This document shows, piece after piece, positions 1 to 7,006 of a stretch of 14,748 bases of DNA. The stretch is from NCBI GenBank assembly GCA_023440945.1, contig JAEZRL010000316.1:1-14748 (forward strand), written 5' to 3'. Source of the stretch: Bacteroidota bacterium (lineage in GTDB: Bacteria; Bacteroidota; Bacteroidia; Chitinophagales; Chitinophagaceae). The translations under genes were made by a program, and so were the position numbers. Numbering within the stretch: the first letter of the stretch is position 1; every line of letters begins with the position of its first letter. Under the pieces are notes generated by a model. The model made no database searches. It was not told where the DNA came from and worked only from the letters and a program-made list of their open reading frames with translations.

Positions 1-686
1 GAATGGTGCTTAGCATCGTTCAGCCACTGGTTTATTTCCTTACCCTTGGCTTTGGCTTTAATGCCCTGTTTCAGCAGGCCGGTAAAGGAAGTTATATACA
101 ATTTGTTGTTCCAGGCGTTGTGGCACAAACAATTTTATTTACTTCTATTTTTTGGGGTGTAAATATTATGTGGGACAAACAATTCGGTTTTTTAAAGGAA
201 ACACTTGTAGCACCTGTTTCAAGGTTAAAAGTCATGCTGGGTGGATCGCTGGGCGGCGCCACGATCGCCGTAATACAAGGAGTCGTCCTGTTTTTGATTG
301 CCATGATATTTGGCTTTCATCCATATAGCTGGAGCATGTTACTGGTAACATTTATTGTAATGGCTTTGCTTGCCATTTCGATGGTGAGTTTCAGCAGCGG
401 GCTAGGAGCTGTTGTAAACGACATGCAGGGTTTTATGGCTGTAACAAACTTTCTGGTTATACCCCTGTTCTTTTTATCCAGCGCCTTGTTCCCGTTAGAC
501 AATGTGCCAACTGTTATGAAAGTTATTGCCGCATTAAATCCTTTAACTTATGCAGTGGACGCGATGAGGGGAAGTTTGGTAAATCAAAGTCATTTCGGTA
601 TGGCAACCGATTTTACGGTAATGATAGCCACAATGATTGCACTTATCTGGTTTTCTATCTATCGTTTCAAAAGAATACAGGCCTAA
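1..686 (+). CDS. ABC-2 type transporter permease, 5'-truncated by window edge
   Basis: This is the membrane-spanning subunit of an ABC exporter; the family moves drugs, lipids or polysaccharides across the inner membrane with a separate ATPase. The reading frame is open to the left edge. The first ATG (position 3) is probably internal, since family members are usually about 250-260 residues and 227 are visible. Five or six hydrophobic segments are visible, including the early stretch VQPLVYFLTLGFGF, a pair around residues 90-130, and a last one near 205-220. The motif NPLTYAVDAMRGSL near residue 180 is typical of the ABC-2/DrrB-type permease C-terminus, and the short basic tail KRIQA is cytoplasmic. 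The ATPase partner is presumably encoded just upstream, outside the window. The substrate cannot be told from sequence. The next gene on this strand is 235 bases away, so this is likely the last gene of its operon. Confidence 0.92.
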   Translation, partial: MVLSIVQPLVYFLTLGFGFNALFQQAGKGSYIQFVVPGVVAQTILFTSIFWGVNIMWDKQFGFLKETLVAPVSRLKVMLGGSLGGATIAVIQGVVLFLIAMIFGFHPYSWSMLLVTFIVMALLAISMVSFSSGLGAVVNDMQGFMAVTNFLVIPLFFLSSALFPLDNVPTVMKVIAALNPLTYAVDAMRGSLVNQSHFGMATDFTVMIATMIALIWFSIYRFKRIQA

Positions 687-838
687 TGATTTTCCTTAAG
701 CTTTGCGCCTTGCAGTTTTTCAAAAGTGGAGGCTGAAAGTTTTACTTTTCTGTGTGTAACACTCTCCATTTTTTTGTGCTTTTCGTTTTTCTCATTTCAA
801 AGTTTTTGTTTTCCATCTTCCTATCTTTATTCATCTGT

Positions 839-858
839 TGTTGTGTCACTCACTTCAA
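839..858 (+). repeat. Dispersed-repeat arm fragment upstream of the zinc dehydrogenase
   Basis: These 20 bases (TGTTGTGTCACT through CACTTCAA) are identical to 7042-7061, which lies in the left arm of the two-armed element at 7007-7170. Only this part of the arm is recognisable here; no terminal inverted repeat or GTCGAC core is seen nearby. It lies in the 235-base T-rich gap between the ABC permease and the dehydrogenase. That gap otherwise holds no convincing gene. Confidence 0.6.
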
Positions 859-873
859 CGTTCCGTAATTCTG

Positions 874-905
874 TTGAACATTTTTTGGAGCAATTCATAA
901 GTTTC
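874..905 (+). promoter_or_regulatory. Candidate Bacteroidota-type promoter for the zinc dehydrogenase
   Basis: A TTG at 874-876 is followed after 21 bases by TAAGTTTC at 898-905. This is one mismatch from the Bacteroidota -7 consensus TAnnTTTG, and the spacing is within the usual range. Initiation about 6-8 bases downstream would give a leader of only about 10 bases before the ATG at 922. No Shine-Dalgarno sequence is present, as is common in this phylum. The call rests on pattern match only. Confidence 0.35.
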
Positions 906-921
906 ATCAAAAGAACATGCA

Positions 922-1938
922 ATGAGATCATTAATATGCCTCGAACCGGGAGAATTTGTGTATAAAGAAATTGAGCCACCATTATTGCAACCCGGTCATG
1001 CTATTATCAAAATAAAACGCATCGGCATTTGCGGCACGGATCTTCATGCTTTTGAAGGAACACAACCCTATTTTCAGTATCCACGTATTTTAGGCCACGA
1101 ATTATCAGGCGTTATTCTTGATCTTGATAATAAAGATTATTTCAAACCCTCAGATACTGTTACCATTCTTCCATATCTTAATTGCGGTGTTTGTATTGCA
1201 TGTAGAAACGGTAAGCCAAACTGTTGCGTAAAAATCAAGGTATGCGGCGTTCATACAGATGGAGGAATGGTGGAATATTATTCCGTTCCAACTTCTGCGC
1301 TTGTGCAAAGCAATGGTTTAAATTTAGATGAACTTGCATTAGTTGAACCATTATCCATCGGTGCGCATGGAATAAGAAGAGCAAATATTTTAAAAGATGA
1401 ATTTGTGCTAGTGATCGGTGCCGGGCCGATTGGGCTTGGAACAATGCAGTTTGCAAAAATCGCCGGTGCAAATGTTATTGCACTGGATGTAAATGAAGAC
1501 CGGCTTTTGTTTTGTAAACAGCTTAGTATCAATCATACCATTAATGCAAAAGATGAAAACGTTATTGAACGTTTAAAAGAAATAACAAATGGCGATATGC
1601 CAACAGTTGTTATAGATGCAACGGGAAATCTAAATGCCATTAATAATGCTTTTCAATATTTAGCACACGGAGGAAGATATGTTTTGATCGGTTTGCAAAG
1701 AGGCGATATTTGTTTTAGTCATCCGGAATTTCACAAACGCGAAGCCACTTTAATGAGTAGTCGCAACGCTACCAAAAGTGATTTTGAATTTGTGATTGAT
1801 TGCATAAAAACAGGGCTTATCGATCCTTCAATTTACATTACCCATCGTGTTCAGTTTGAAGAAGTAAAAGATGCGTTTGAAAGCTGGCTCGATCCTGCTA
1901 ACAAAGTGATTAAAGCAATAGTTGAGATCAATGATTAG
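922..1938 (+). CDS. Zinc-dependent medium-chain alcohol/polyol dehydrogenase
   Basis: This is an NAD(P)-dependent zinc dehydrogenase of the medium-chain family (338 residues), in the sorbitol/L-threonine/L-galactonate dehydrogenase group. Catalytic zinc ligands are visible as C37 (GICGTD), H59-E60 (GHE) and E142 (VEPLSIGAH). The structural zinc site is complete, with Cys at 88, 91, 94 and 102. The Rossmann nucleotide-binding motif GAGPIG is at 166-171, and D188 at the end of the next strand favours NAD+ over NADP+. The start at 922 places the usual N-terminal residues ahead of GICGTD. It is flanked by gaps of 235 and 178 bases, so it is probably monocistronic. The exact substrate is not determinable; a sugar acid or polyol such as L-galactonate or sorbitol is the best guess. 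Neighbouring genes give no pathway clue. Confidence 0.9.
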   Translation: MRSLICLEPGEFVYKEIEPPLLQPGHAIIKIKRIGICGTDLHAFEGTQPYFQYPRILGHELSGVILDLDNKDYFKPSDTVTILPYLNCGVCIACRNGKPNCCVKIKVCGVHTDGGMVEYYSVPTSALVQSNGLNLDELALVEPLSIGAHGIRRANILKDEFVLVIGAGPIGLGTMQFAKIAGANVIALDVNEDRLLFCKQLSINHTINAKDENVIERLKEITNGDMPTVVIDATGNLNAINNAFQYLAHGGRYVLIGLQRGDICFSHPEFHKREATLMSSRNATKSDFEFVIDCIKTGLIDPSIYITHRVQFEEVKDAFESWLDPANKVIKAIVEIND

Positions 1939-2080
1939 TTGAACAAAGTTTTTCAAGTGCTAACATCTTTTTAGTATTTCTGCAAAAATTATCCTTCATT
2001 TAAATCACACCATAATTTCTCATCTTTTATTTATAAAGCATTGATTTTTTAATTTCATTTTTCCGATGTAGGATTTCAGT

Positions 2081-2088
2081 TAATTTTG
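2081..2088 (+). promoter_or_regulatory. Candidate -7 box for sucD
   Basis: TAATTTTG matches the Bacteroidota -7 consensus TAnnTTTG exactly. It lies 28 bases before the sucD ATG, predicting a leader of roughly 20 bases. A clear -33 TTTG is not present at the expected distance; only a T-rich stretch is there. Confidence 0.45.
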
Positions 2089-2116
2089 CCCATCTTTCAA
2101 GAATCAAACTTTCATC

Positions 2117-2995
2117 ATGGCAGTATTAGTAAATAAAAATTCCAAAGTAATAGTCCAAGGTTTTACAGGCACAGAAGGAACGTTTCATGCTACTCAAATG
2201 ATAGAATATGGTACCGATGTTGTTGGCGGTGTAACTCCGGGCAAAGGCGGTTCAACACATTTGGATAAGCCCGTGTTCAATACAGTTGAACAAGCCGTAA
2301 AGCAAACAAGTGCTAATGTTAGTATAATTTTTGTTCCGCCGGCTTTTGCTGCTGACGCTATAATGGAATCTGCAGAATCAGGAATTGCTTTAGTAGTTTG
2401 TATAACCGAAGGAATTCCGGTACAGGACATGGTAAAAGTCAAGAATTATCTTGTTGGAAAATCAACAAGATTGATTGGTCCAAATTGCCCGGGAGTTATT
2501 ACAGCAGGCCAGGCTAAAGTGGGAATAATGCCGGGATTTATTTTTAAAGAAGGAAAGATTGGCATTGTTTCAAAATCGGGTACATTAACTTATGAAGCGG
2601 CAGACCAGGTGGTGAAAGCAGGATTAGGTATCAGCACAGCCATTGGTATTGGAGGTGACCCAATAATCGGAACAACGACGAAAGAAGCAGTTGAATTATT
2701 TATGAATGATACAGATACGGAAGGCATTATTATGATTGGCGAAATTGGTGGAGGCATGGAAGCTGAAGCTGCAAGATGGATAAAAGAAAACGGAACTAAG
2801 CCTGTTGTTGGATTTATTGCCGGGCAAACTGCACCTCCAGGCCGCCGTATGGGGCACGCCGGGGCAATTATTGGTGGTGCTGATGACACTGCTGCAGCAA
2901 AAATGAAGATCATGCGGGAATGCGGTGTACATGTGGTTGAAAGTCCCGCAAATATTGGCAAAACAATGGCAGAAGTTATTGCAGGAAAGAAATAA
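2117..2995 (+). CDS. sucD: Succinate-CoA ligase (ADP/GDP-forming) alpha subunit
   Basis: This is the alpha subunit of succinyl-CoA synthetase. It interconverts succinyl-CoA and succinate with substrate-level phosphorylation in the TCA cycle, as a complex with SucC. The 292-residue length matches the family. The N-terminal CoA-binding Rossmann domain starts with VQGFTGTEGTFH (residues 13-24). The conserved LIGPNCPGVI and GIVSKSGTLTYEA stretches follow. The phosphorylated catalytic histidine is H247 in RRMGHAGAII, equivalent to E. coli His246. sucC, adjacent to sucD in many bacteria, is not here, so the beta subunit must be encoded elsewhere. A strong hairpin terminator follows directly, and the upstream gap carries a promoter-like box, so it appears to be transcribed alone. 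Confidence 0.98.
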   Translation: MAVLVNKNSKVIVQGFTGTEGTFHATQMIEYGTDVVGGVTPGKGGSTHLDKPVFNTVEQAVKQTSANVSIIFVPPAFAADAIMESAESGIALVVCITEGIPVQDMVKVKNYLVGKSTRLIGPNCPGVITAGQAKVGIMPGFIFKEGKIGIVSKSGTLTYEAADQVVKAGLGISTAIGIGGDPIIGTTTKEAVELFMNDTDTEGIIMIGEIGGGMEAEAARWIKENGTKPVVGFIAGQTAPPGRRMGHAGAIIGGADDTAAAKMKIMRECGVHVVESPANIGKTMAEVIAGKK

Positions 2996-3016
2996 GTGTA
3001 ACAAAAATAATTGAGC

Positions 3017-3055
3017 AACGTCAAACATTTTTTTAGTGTTTGACGTTTTGTTTTT
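3017..3055 (+). terminator. Rho-independent terminator after sucD
   Basis: A perfect 11-bp stem (AACGTCAAACA at 3017-3027 pairing with TGTTTGACGTT at 3037-3047) has a 9-base loop. A T-rich tract through 3055 follows. It starts 22 bases after the sucD stop codon. Confidence 0.9.
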
Positions 3056-3140
3056 GAAACCTTCTCAAATAATTTTTAACGAACTTCACTTTATACGTTC
3101 CTGTTTGTTTCATCGTTAATAATTTGATTGTATAAATTTT

Positions 3141-3785
3141 ATGCTTATGATACATGTTATTATCCCCCTTATATTTATGATGGTTTGTTTACATTGTTTT
3201 GCACAGTATGATAATCCTGATTATCGTAGCAAACGGGATAATTTTTTGAAGATCACAGATAAAGATATTCGCAATGATGTTGCTACTTTTTCAATGGCAG
3301 GTATTGATGAAAGCGTTGGGAAAAATAAATTACAATCAATACCTGTTACAAGTTATACAACCAATTCAATGACCTTTAGTGGCAATAATATCGAAGTAAA
3401 GATAATCGCTGCACCATTTGATCCTTCCAAACATAAGATGGGTTATTACGAAAAATTTTTAGCAAAGATTGATAACAAAGCGTATTACGGCGATTATGGT
3501 AATGTTCCTAAAACGTACATTCAATCTGTTACGGTTGTGATAGATCATGATACGGTCCCTATTCCTGCCACAGCGTATGCCGATTTGTATAATCCTGATT
3601 TTGTATATACGGATGCATCAACCGGCGAGGTGAAATCTCATAATAACGTACTGCTTTCAAACGATAAACATAAACTGTATATCTATTTATTAAGTGCTGA
3701 TAACAATGGCGGTTACGAAGTAACATGGGTTATACAGGATAAACAATACTTAAGACGTGTAGTGGATTTTGGTTTTTTGAAGTAG
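3141..3785 (+). CDS. Secreted protein of unknown function
   Basis: I do not recognise the family of this 214-residue protein. The N-terminus is a signal peptide: a hydrophobic run IIPLIFMMVCLHCFA is followed by Q, with likely signal peptidase I cleavage after residue 21 or so (CFA/Q). The Cys just before the cut is not in a normal lipobox. The mature part is rich in Tyr, Asp, Asn and Lys and looks beta-rich and soluble. There are no transmembrane segments, internal repeats or recognisable catalytic motifs, and no sorting domain of the Por/T9SS type is obvious at the C-terminus. An alternative ATG lies two codons downstream at 3147. It follows the sucD terminator and is convergent with pyrR, so it appears to be its own transcription unit. 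The function is unknown; periplasmic or outer-surface location is inferred from the signal peptide. Confidence 0.8.
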   Translation: MLMIHVIIPLIFMMVCLHCFAQYDNPDYRSKRDNFLKITDKDIRNDVATFSMAGIDESVGKNKLQSIPVTSYTTNSMTFSGNNIEVKIIAAPFDPSKHKMGYYEKFLAKIDNKAYYGDYGNVPKTYIQSVTVVIDHDTVPIPATAYADLYNPDFVYTDASTGEVKSHNNVLLSNDKHKLYIYLLSADNNGGYEVTWVIQDKQYLRRVVDFGFLK

Positions 3786-3796
3786 GAGTTAGTGAA

Positions 3797-3836
3797 GCTG
3801 CAATAAAATAATAAGCTTCTGCAGCATTTATTTTTT
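3797..3836 (+). terminator. Weak candidate terminator between convergent genes
   Basis: GCTGCA (3797-3802) can pair with TGCAGC (3820-3825) across a 17-base loop, and ATTTATTTTTT follows. It is 12 bases past the stop of the secreted-protein gene. The stem is only 6 bp, so the call is weak. Confidence 0.35.
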
Positions 3837-3876
3837 CATATTCATTATTTCGGATTTCATATTTTGAGCTCTTTTC

Positions 3877-4398
3877 TCACATCAGTACTACTTCATCTCT
3901 TTCATCTTTCTCCTTCCATTTAACCAATACTTTTTGGGAAGCAAAGGTATCTATGGTTCTGCCAACATAATCCGCATGAATGGGAAGTTCACGGCTAAAT
4001 CTTCTGTCTATCAAAACGCATAATTCAACTTTTGCAGGACGGCCAAAGGCATTGATAGCATCAAGCGCTGCACGGGTGGTGCGACCCGTCCACAATACAT
4101 CATCAATCAACACTACCTGTTTATCTTCTATACTGAAAGGAATATCAGTTTCGTTGGCAAAATGAAGGGTTTTACGTACATCATCACGATAAAAAGTTAT
4201 ATCGAGCTTACCATATTTAATAGAAGAAGGATCAACAAAATTTTTGAATTCATCAATGATCCTGTCGCTCACATAAATACCCCTTGGCTGTATCCCGATA
4301 AAAACAGTATTATCCAAATGCAAATGATTTTCATATATCTGGTGAGTTAAACGTTTTACCGATAGTGCAACCTGTTGTTCAGTAAGTATAGATTTCAT
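3877..4398 (-). CDS. pyrR: PyrR-type bifunctional pyrimidine regulator / uracil phosphoribosyltransferase
   Basis: PyrR proteins convert uracil plus PRPP to UMP. In Firmicutes they also bind pyr mRNA leaders and control attenuation. The protein is 173 residues, close to the usual ~180. The PRPP-binding loop is VVLIDDVLWTGRTTRAA (about residues 95-111). The PyrR-specific tail is also present: CVLIDRRFSRELPIHADYVGR followed by the SQKVLV segment. The frame could be read one codon further upstream from a TTG at 4401, but the ATG at 4398 is the better start. No Shine-Dalgarno is visible. It lies downstream of, and on the same strand as, the nitrilase-family gene, with a terminator-like hairpin (4423-4457) just ahead of its start. 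No pyrimidine biosynthesis genes are adjacent, so its regulatory targets cannot be inferred; in this phylum it may act mainly as a salvage enzyme. Confidence 0.93.
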   Translation of the reverse strand: MKSILTEQQVALSVKRLTHQIYENHLHLDNTVFIGIQPRGIYVSDRIIDEFKNFVDPSSIKYGKLDITFYRDDVRKTLHFANETDIPFSIEDKQVVLIDDVLWTGRTTRAALDAINAFGRPAKVELCVLIDRRFSRELPIHADYVGRTIDTFASQKVLVKWKEKDERDEVVLM

Positions 4399-4422
4399 CA
4401 ATGAATATTTTCTGTTGTCCTT

Positions 4423-4457
4423 AAAAAGAAAATTCTCTCATTACAAGAATGAGAGAA
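4423..4457 (-). terminator. Hairpin plus T-tract upstream of pyrR (terminator or attenuator)
   Basis: A perfect 10-bp stem (TTCTCTCATT at 4433-4442 with AATGAGAGAA at 4448-4457) and a 5-base loop are followed on the minus strand by TTTTCTTTTT. It lies 51 bases after the nitrilase-gene stop and 25-59 bases before the pyrR ATG. It could end the nitrilase transcript. It could also be a leader attenuator for pyrR, because too little room remains between hairpin and ATG for a separate promoter. Confidence 0.75.
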
Positions 4458-4461
4458 GCAA

Positions 4462-4469
4462 TAAAAGTA
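4462..4469 (-). promoter_or_regulatory. Weak -7-like box ahead of the pyrR leader hairpin
   Basis: On the minus strand this reads TACTTTTA, one base from TAnnTTTG, with a TTG about 23 bases upstream. If used, the transcript would begin at or just before the hairpin at 4423-4457. The match and spacing are marginal. Confidence 0.25.
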
Positions 4470-4507
4470 CTAAAACAAGTGAAGAGTTTGATCAATATGT
4501 ATGAAAG

Positions 4508-5473
4508 TCATTGTTGATATTCTTCCACTTTATTCAACCATATAACTTTTTGTTCTGATTGATGCGGCTGCCCGATTATCTCTGCATACAAATCGGGTCT
4601 TCTTGCATTTTTATAACGATAACCACCTGCAAGTTTTAGTTTTTCAGGCGTGCAGGTAGCAATTGCAATATCATCACCTAGTGTTCTGCATTCGGCAATA
4701 ACATCACCGTACGGATCAATAATCATGGAGCAACCATTTTTTAACTGGTCATCATCCATACCAATAGGATTGGAGAAAACTGCATATATCGCATTATCGT
4801 AAGCCCTTGCAGGTAACCACTTCATCAACCATGCACGGCCTTTCATACTGTCAAATTCCAAACGTAAAGAAGTAGGATCGGCTTCCCGGTTCTTCCATAA
4901 TTCAGGATCAACAAATCCGGCGCCTGGTCTTGTTGAAGGTGTGCACATGGTAACATGTGGCATAAAAATGATATCAGCGCCTAACAGATTAACCGCACGA
5001 ACGTTTTCAATGATGTTGGTATCGTAGCAAATTAGAATGCTGCATTTCCAACCGAAAAGATCGAAGACAACATAACGATCGCCGGGTAAAATATGTGGAT
5101 TGATAAACGGATGCAGCTTCCTGTATTTTGCGACCAGACCATTTTTATCAACACAAACCTGCGCTTTAAAAATGTTGTTGTTTTTGTCTTTTTCAAACAA
5201 ACCAGCTAACACAACAATATCATGTGCTGCTGCGATCTCTCTAAGTTTTTTTATGCTATTTCCTTCGGGAATATATTCTGCAACATCAAGCAATTGTTCT
5301 TTTGAAAGATGTCTTGCAAACGTATAACCGGTAATCGAGCATTCATGAAACAAAATAACTTTTGCTCCCTGCTTTGCTGCTTTTTCAGACAGTTTGTTTA
5401 TAACGCTTAAGTTATATTCTTTATCGGCACTTTTATTTTCAAACTGTGCTGTCGCAATTTTTAAATTCTCCAT
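4508..5473 (-). CDS. Nitrilase-superfamily carbon-nitrogen hydrolase
   Basis: This is a C-N hydrolase of the nitrilase superfamily (321 residues), which cleaves amides, carbamoyl groups or nitriles through a Glu-Lys-Cys triad. All three residues are visible: E44 in LFHECSITGY, K119 in YRKLHPF and C149 in ILICYDTNIIEN. The family core ends near the segment YGDVIAECRTLGDD. The longer insert between residues about 170 and 210 (with RPGAGFVDPELW) is unlike small N-carbamoylputrescine amidases. It suggests a distinct subfamily, so the substrate is left open. The frame is open 11 codons further upstream to an ATG at 5506, but MENLKIATAQ is where family members begin, so 5473 is chosen. It is cytoplasmic, with no signal peptide. 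It lies upstream of pyrR on the same strand, separated by a terminator-like hairpin. A role in pyrimidine or polyamine nitrogen recycling is possible but unproven. Confidence 0.88.
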   Translation of the reverse strand: MENLKIATAQFENKSADKEYNLSVINKLSEKAAKQGAKVILFHECSITGYTFARHLSKEQLLDVAEYIPEGNSIKKLREIAAAHDIVVLAGLFEKDKNNNIFKAQVCVDKNGLVAKYRKLHPFINPHILPGDRYVVFDLFGWKCSILICYDTNIIENVRAVNLLGADIIFMPHVTMCTPSTRPGAGFVDPELWKNREADPTSLRLEFDSMKGRAWLMKWLPARAYDNAIYAVFSNPIGMDDDQLKNGCSMIIDPYGDVIAECRTLGDDIAIATCTPEKLKLAGGYRYKNARRPDLYAEIIGQPHQSEQKVIWLNKVEEYQQ

Positions 5474-5478
5474 TGTTA

Positions 5479-5504
5479 GCTGTTTGCTTTTACAAAGTAA
5501 CAGC
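5479..5504. promoter_or_regulatory. Imperfect palindrome just upstream of the nitrilase-family start
   Basis: GCTGTT (5479-5484) pairs with AACAGC (5499-5504). Inside it, CTTT (5487-5490) pairs with AAAG (5494-5497) around TAC. The structure ends 5 bases before the start codon at 5473. It could be an operator or a leader stem-loop covering the translation start. No regulator is identified. Confidence 0.3.
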
Positions 5505-5599
5505 ATTTATAAAAAGAACAGAAATGCAAAGTGGTGCTGTAGAAGTATTACAGTACAGTAAGCCTTAAACAAAAGAAATTTTTCAATAATAAATCAAAC

Positions 5600-5626
5600 A
5601 AAAAAAGCGATGGTGTATCCATCGCT
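5600..5626 (-). terminator. Rho-independent terminator of the ftsX-DUF3098 unit
   Basis: On the minus strand the 8-bp stem AGCGATGG/CCATCGCT (5606-5613 and 5619-5626), with a 5-base loop, runs into seven T residues (5606-5600). It starts 22 bases past the DUF3098 stop codon. Confidence 0.9.
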
Positions 5627-5647
5627 TCACTATTAAAAAGACTTTTA

Positions 5648-5905
5648 TTAAGCTTTCTTTGGTTTTCTAAATATCGCATAAATCTCTATCAGCAAACCGA
5701 GCACAATTAAAATAGGAGCAATTGTAATTCTTGTTGTGCTATAGACTACATTATAATCAAAACTGTCAGGATTTGTATTCTTGCCACCACTCATCAAAAT
5801 AAAACCAAGTGCAGTAATAATACCGCCAATAAGCATCCATTTATAATTTTCTTTTGTAAAAAGTACGGAAGCTTGTTTATGATGATGTTCCTTAATTTCA
5901 GCCAT
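5648..5905 (-). CDS. DUF3098 small membrane protein
   Basis: This 85-residue protein matches the DUF3098 family, which is found in Bacteroidota and often follows ftsX; its function is unknown. The N-terminus is hydrophilic with a His-rich patch (EHHHKQ). Transmembrane segments lie at about residues 22-41 (WMLIGGIITALGFILMSGG) and 60-79 (ITIAPILIVLGLLIEIYAIF), and the tail is basic (RKPKKA). The two helices are joined by a polar loop containing NTNPDSFDYNVVYSTTR. It lies 118 bases downstream of ftsX on the same strand with no terminator between, and a terminator follows it, so the two genes probably share a transcript. The spacer holds a repeat-core fragment. Confidence 0.9.
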   Translation of the reverse strand: MAEIKEHHHKQASVLFTKENYKWMLIGGIITALGFILMSGGKNTNPDSFDYNVVYSTTRITIAPILIVLGLLIEIYAIFRKPKKA

Positions 5906-5998
5906 ATTTTTATTTTAAGAACACGCAAGATAAGTAAAGTCTTAACTGCAGCCTCTAAAGCTTATAGAAAAAATGTTAATGTGGCCGGTTTAGAGTGT

Positions 5999-6022
5999 AC
6001 CGTCGACAGATGACCGAAGACC
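5999..6022. repeat. GTCGAC-core repeat fragment in the ftsX-DUF3098 spacer
   Basis: This stretch contains CGTCGACAGATGACCG followed by AAGACC. It resembles the centre of the element at 7075-7109, sharing GTCGACAG, GACCG and CCGAAGA. It begins just after the ftsX stop codon (6024), so it lies in the transcribed spacer. Arms of the larger element are not recognised here. Confidence 0.5.
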
Positions 6023-6023
6023 T

Positions 6024-6899
6024 TTAATACAAATCATCCAGCTTCATCTTCAGATATTTCACCACGCTGCGATGTGTGCTGTACATCGAAATACCAACAC
6101 CCAAGACAATCATTCCTGCAAATAAAAGAAGTGTCATTTGGGTGTTGTGAATCACTTTCAGTTGGGGGATATAATTCTCTGCCCATTGCATAATACCGAA
6201 TAACAAAGCAATTGCAATCGCACTGCTAATCAAACCGTTTATCAATGCACGAACTTCCATCGGTTTCGAAATAAAACTACGCGTTGCACCAACCATTTGC
6301 ATGGTTTTTATTAAGAACCGGTTGCTGAACATGGCCAGGCGAATCGTGTTGTCAATACTTACAATCACGATTATTCCAAGTATGATCGCTATCGCTAAAC
6401 AAACCAAACCAATTGTTGCAGATTTTTCATTGATGGTATTCACCAGCATCTGCGGATAAATAAGATCACTTATCTGGTTGCCATAAGTGTTCATCAGTTC
6501 GGTTGAAAGTTTCTGCAGGCTGTCCTTATTTACATAATCACTCTTTGCATAAAAATCTATGCTTTCAGGCAAAGGATTATAATCAAGAATTTTATCCCAG
6601 TCTTCATTGTTGTCTTTGTTCCATATCTGTTTCGCCGTTTCTTTATTAATGTATTGAACATTTTTCGCGTAAGGCTGCGATTCTATAAACTTCTGTATCT
6701 GTGCAATGGTATCCTTATCCGCCGTACGCAGGTAAGCGCTTATGCGAATATCTTCTTTGAACGAATTACCAACTTGGTTAAAATTCAAAAATATCCAACC
6801 CATTATACCCATAATAAGCAACACCAGCGATACACCGATAATGCTGTAGATATAACTGGGTTTGCTGCGTTTGAGAGAGCCTTTGCCAACTTGCGCCAT
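6024..6899 (-). CDS. ftsX: Cell division protein FtsX
   Basis: FtsX is the membrane subunit of the FtsEX ABC-type complex, which couples ATP use in the cytoplasm to peptidoglycan hydrolase activation at the division septum. The 291-residue protein has the expected layout. A short basic cytoplasmic N-terminus (KRSKPS) precedes TM1 at about 17-38. A periplasmic domain (about 40-160) contains DIRISAYLRTADKDT and the proline-rich NPLPESIDFYAK stretch. Three further transmembrane segments follow at about 162-183, 217-236 and 253-274. The stretch RFLIKTMQMVGATRSFI after TM2 is the conserved coupling region. ftsE is not adjacent and must be elsewhere. The gene is divergent from leuS and probably co-transcribed with the DUF3098 gene. 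Confidence 0.95.
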   Translation of the reverse strand: MAQVGKGSLKRSKPSYIYSIIGVSLVLLIMGIMGWIFLNFNQVGNSFKEDIRISAYLRTADKDTIAQIQKFIESQPYAKNVQYINKETAKQIWNKDNNEDWDKILDYNPLPESIDFYAKSDYVNKDSLQKLSTELMNTYGNQISDLIYPQMLVNTINEKSATIGLVCLAIAIILGIIVIVSIDNTIRLAMFSNRFLIKTMQMVGATRSFISKPMEVRALINGLISSAIAIALLFGIMQWAENYIPQLKVIHNTQMTLLLFAGMIVLGVGISMYSTHRSVVKYLKMKLDDLY

Positions 6900-6929
6900 G
6901 ATATTATTTTAAAGGTTTTTCGTGTCGGG

Positions 6930-6937
6930 CAAATTTA
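6930..6937 (-). promoter_or_regulatory. Candidate -7 box for ftsX
   Basis: On the minus strand this reads TAAATTTG, an exact match to TAnnTTTG, 30 bases before the ftsX ATG. It predicts a leader of roughly 20-25 bases. No -33 TTTG is found at the standard distance. Confidence 0.45.
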
Positions 6938-7006
6938 GGGGATTCACTTACATTTGCACACACTCTTAACGATTGTTTTGCCCGCTTAGTATGCAGTGAA
7001 AAAATT

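Noticed and set aside
726..965. 79-residue open frame upstream of and overlapping the zinc dehydrogenase start
   Set aside because: It is low-complexity (Ser/Phe-rich from T-rich DNA), runs through a repeat fragment and overlaps the start of a clear gene in another frame.
2590..3024. 144-residue antisense frame overlapping sucD
   Set aside because: It is opposite a highly conserved gene, with composition typical of a reverse-strand shadow.
4399..4401. TTG start one codon upstream for pyrR
   Set aside because: The adjacent ATG at 4398 is the normal start and gives the family's usual N-terminus.
5474..5506. Eleven-codon N-terminal extension of the nitrilase-family protein (ATG at 5506)
   Set aside because: The family begins at the KIATAQ strand, and the extension is encoded by the nested palindrome, so the ATG at 5473 fits better.
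5540..5566. Direct TACAG repeats upstream of the nitrilase-family gene
   Set aside because: They are only short, imperfect units with no promoter-like spacing and could easily be chance.
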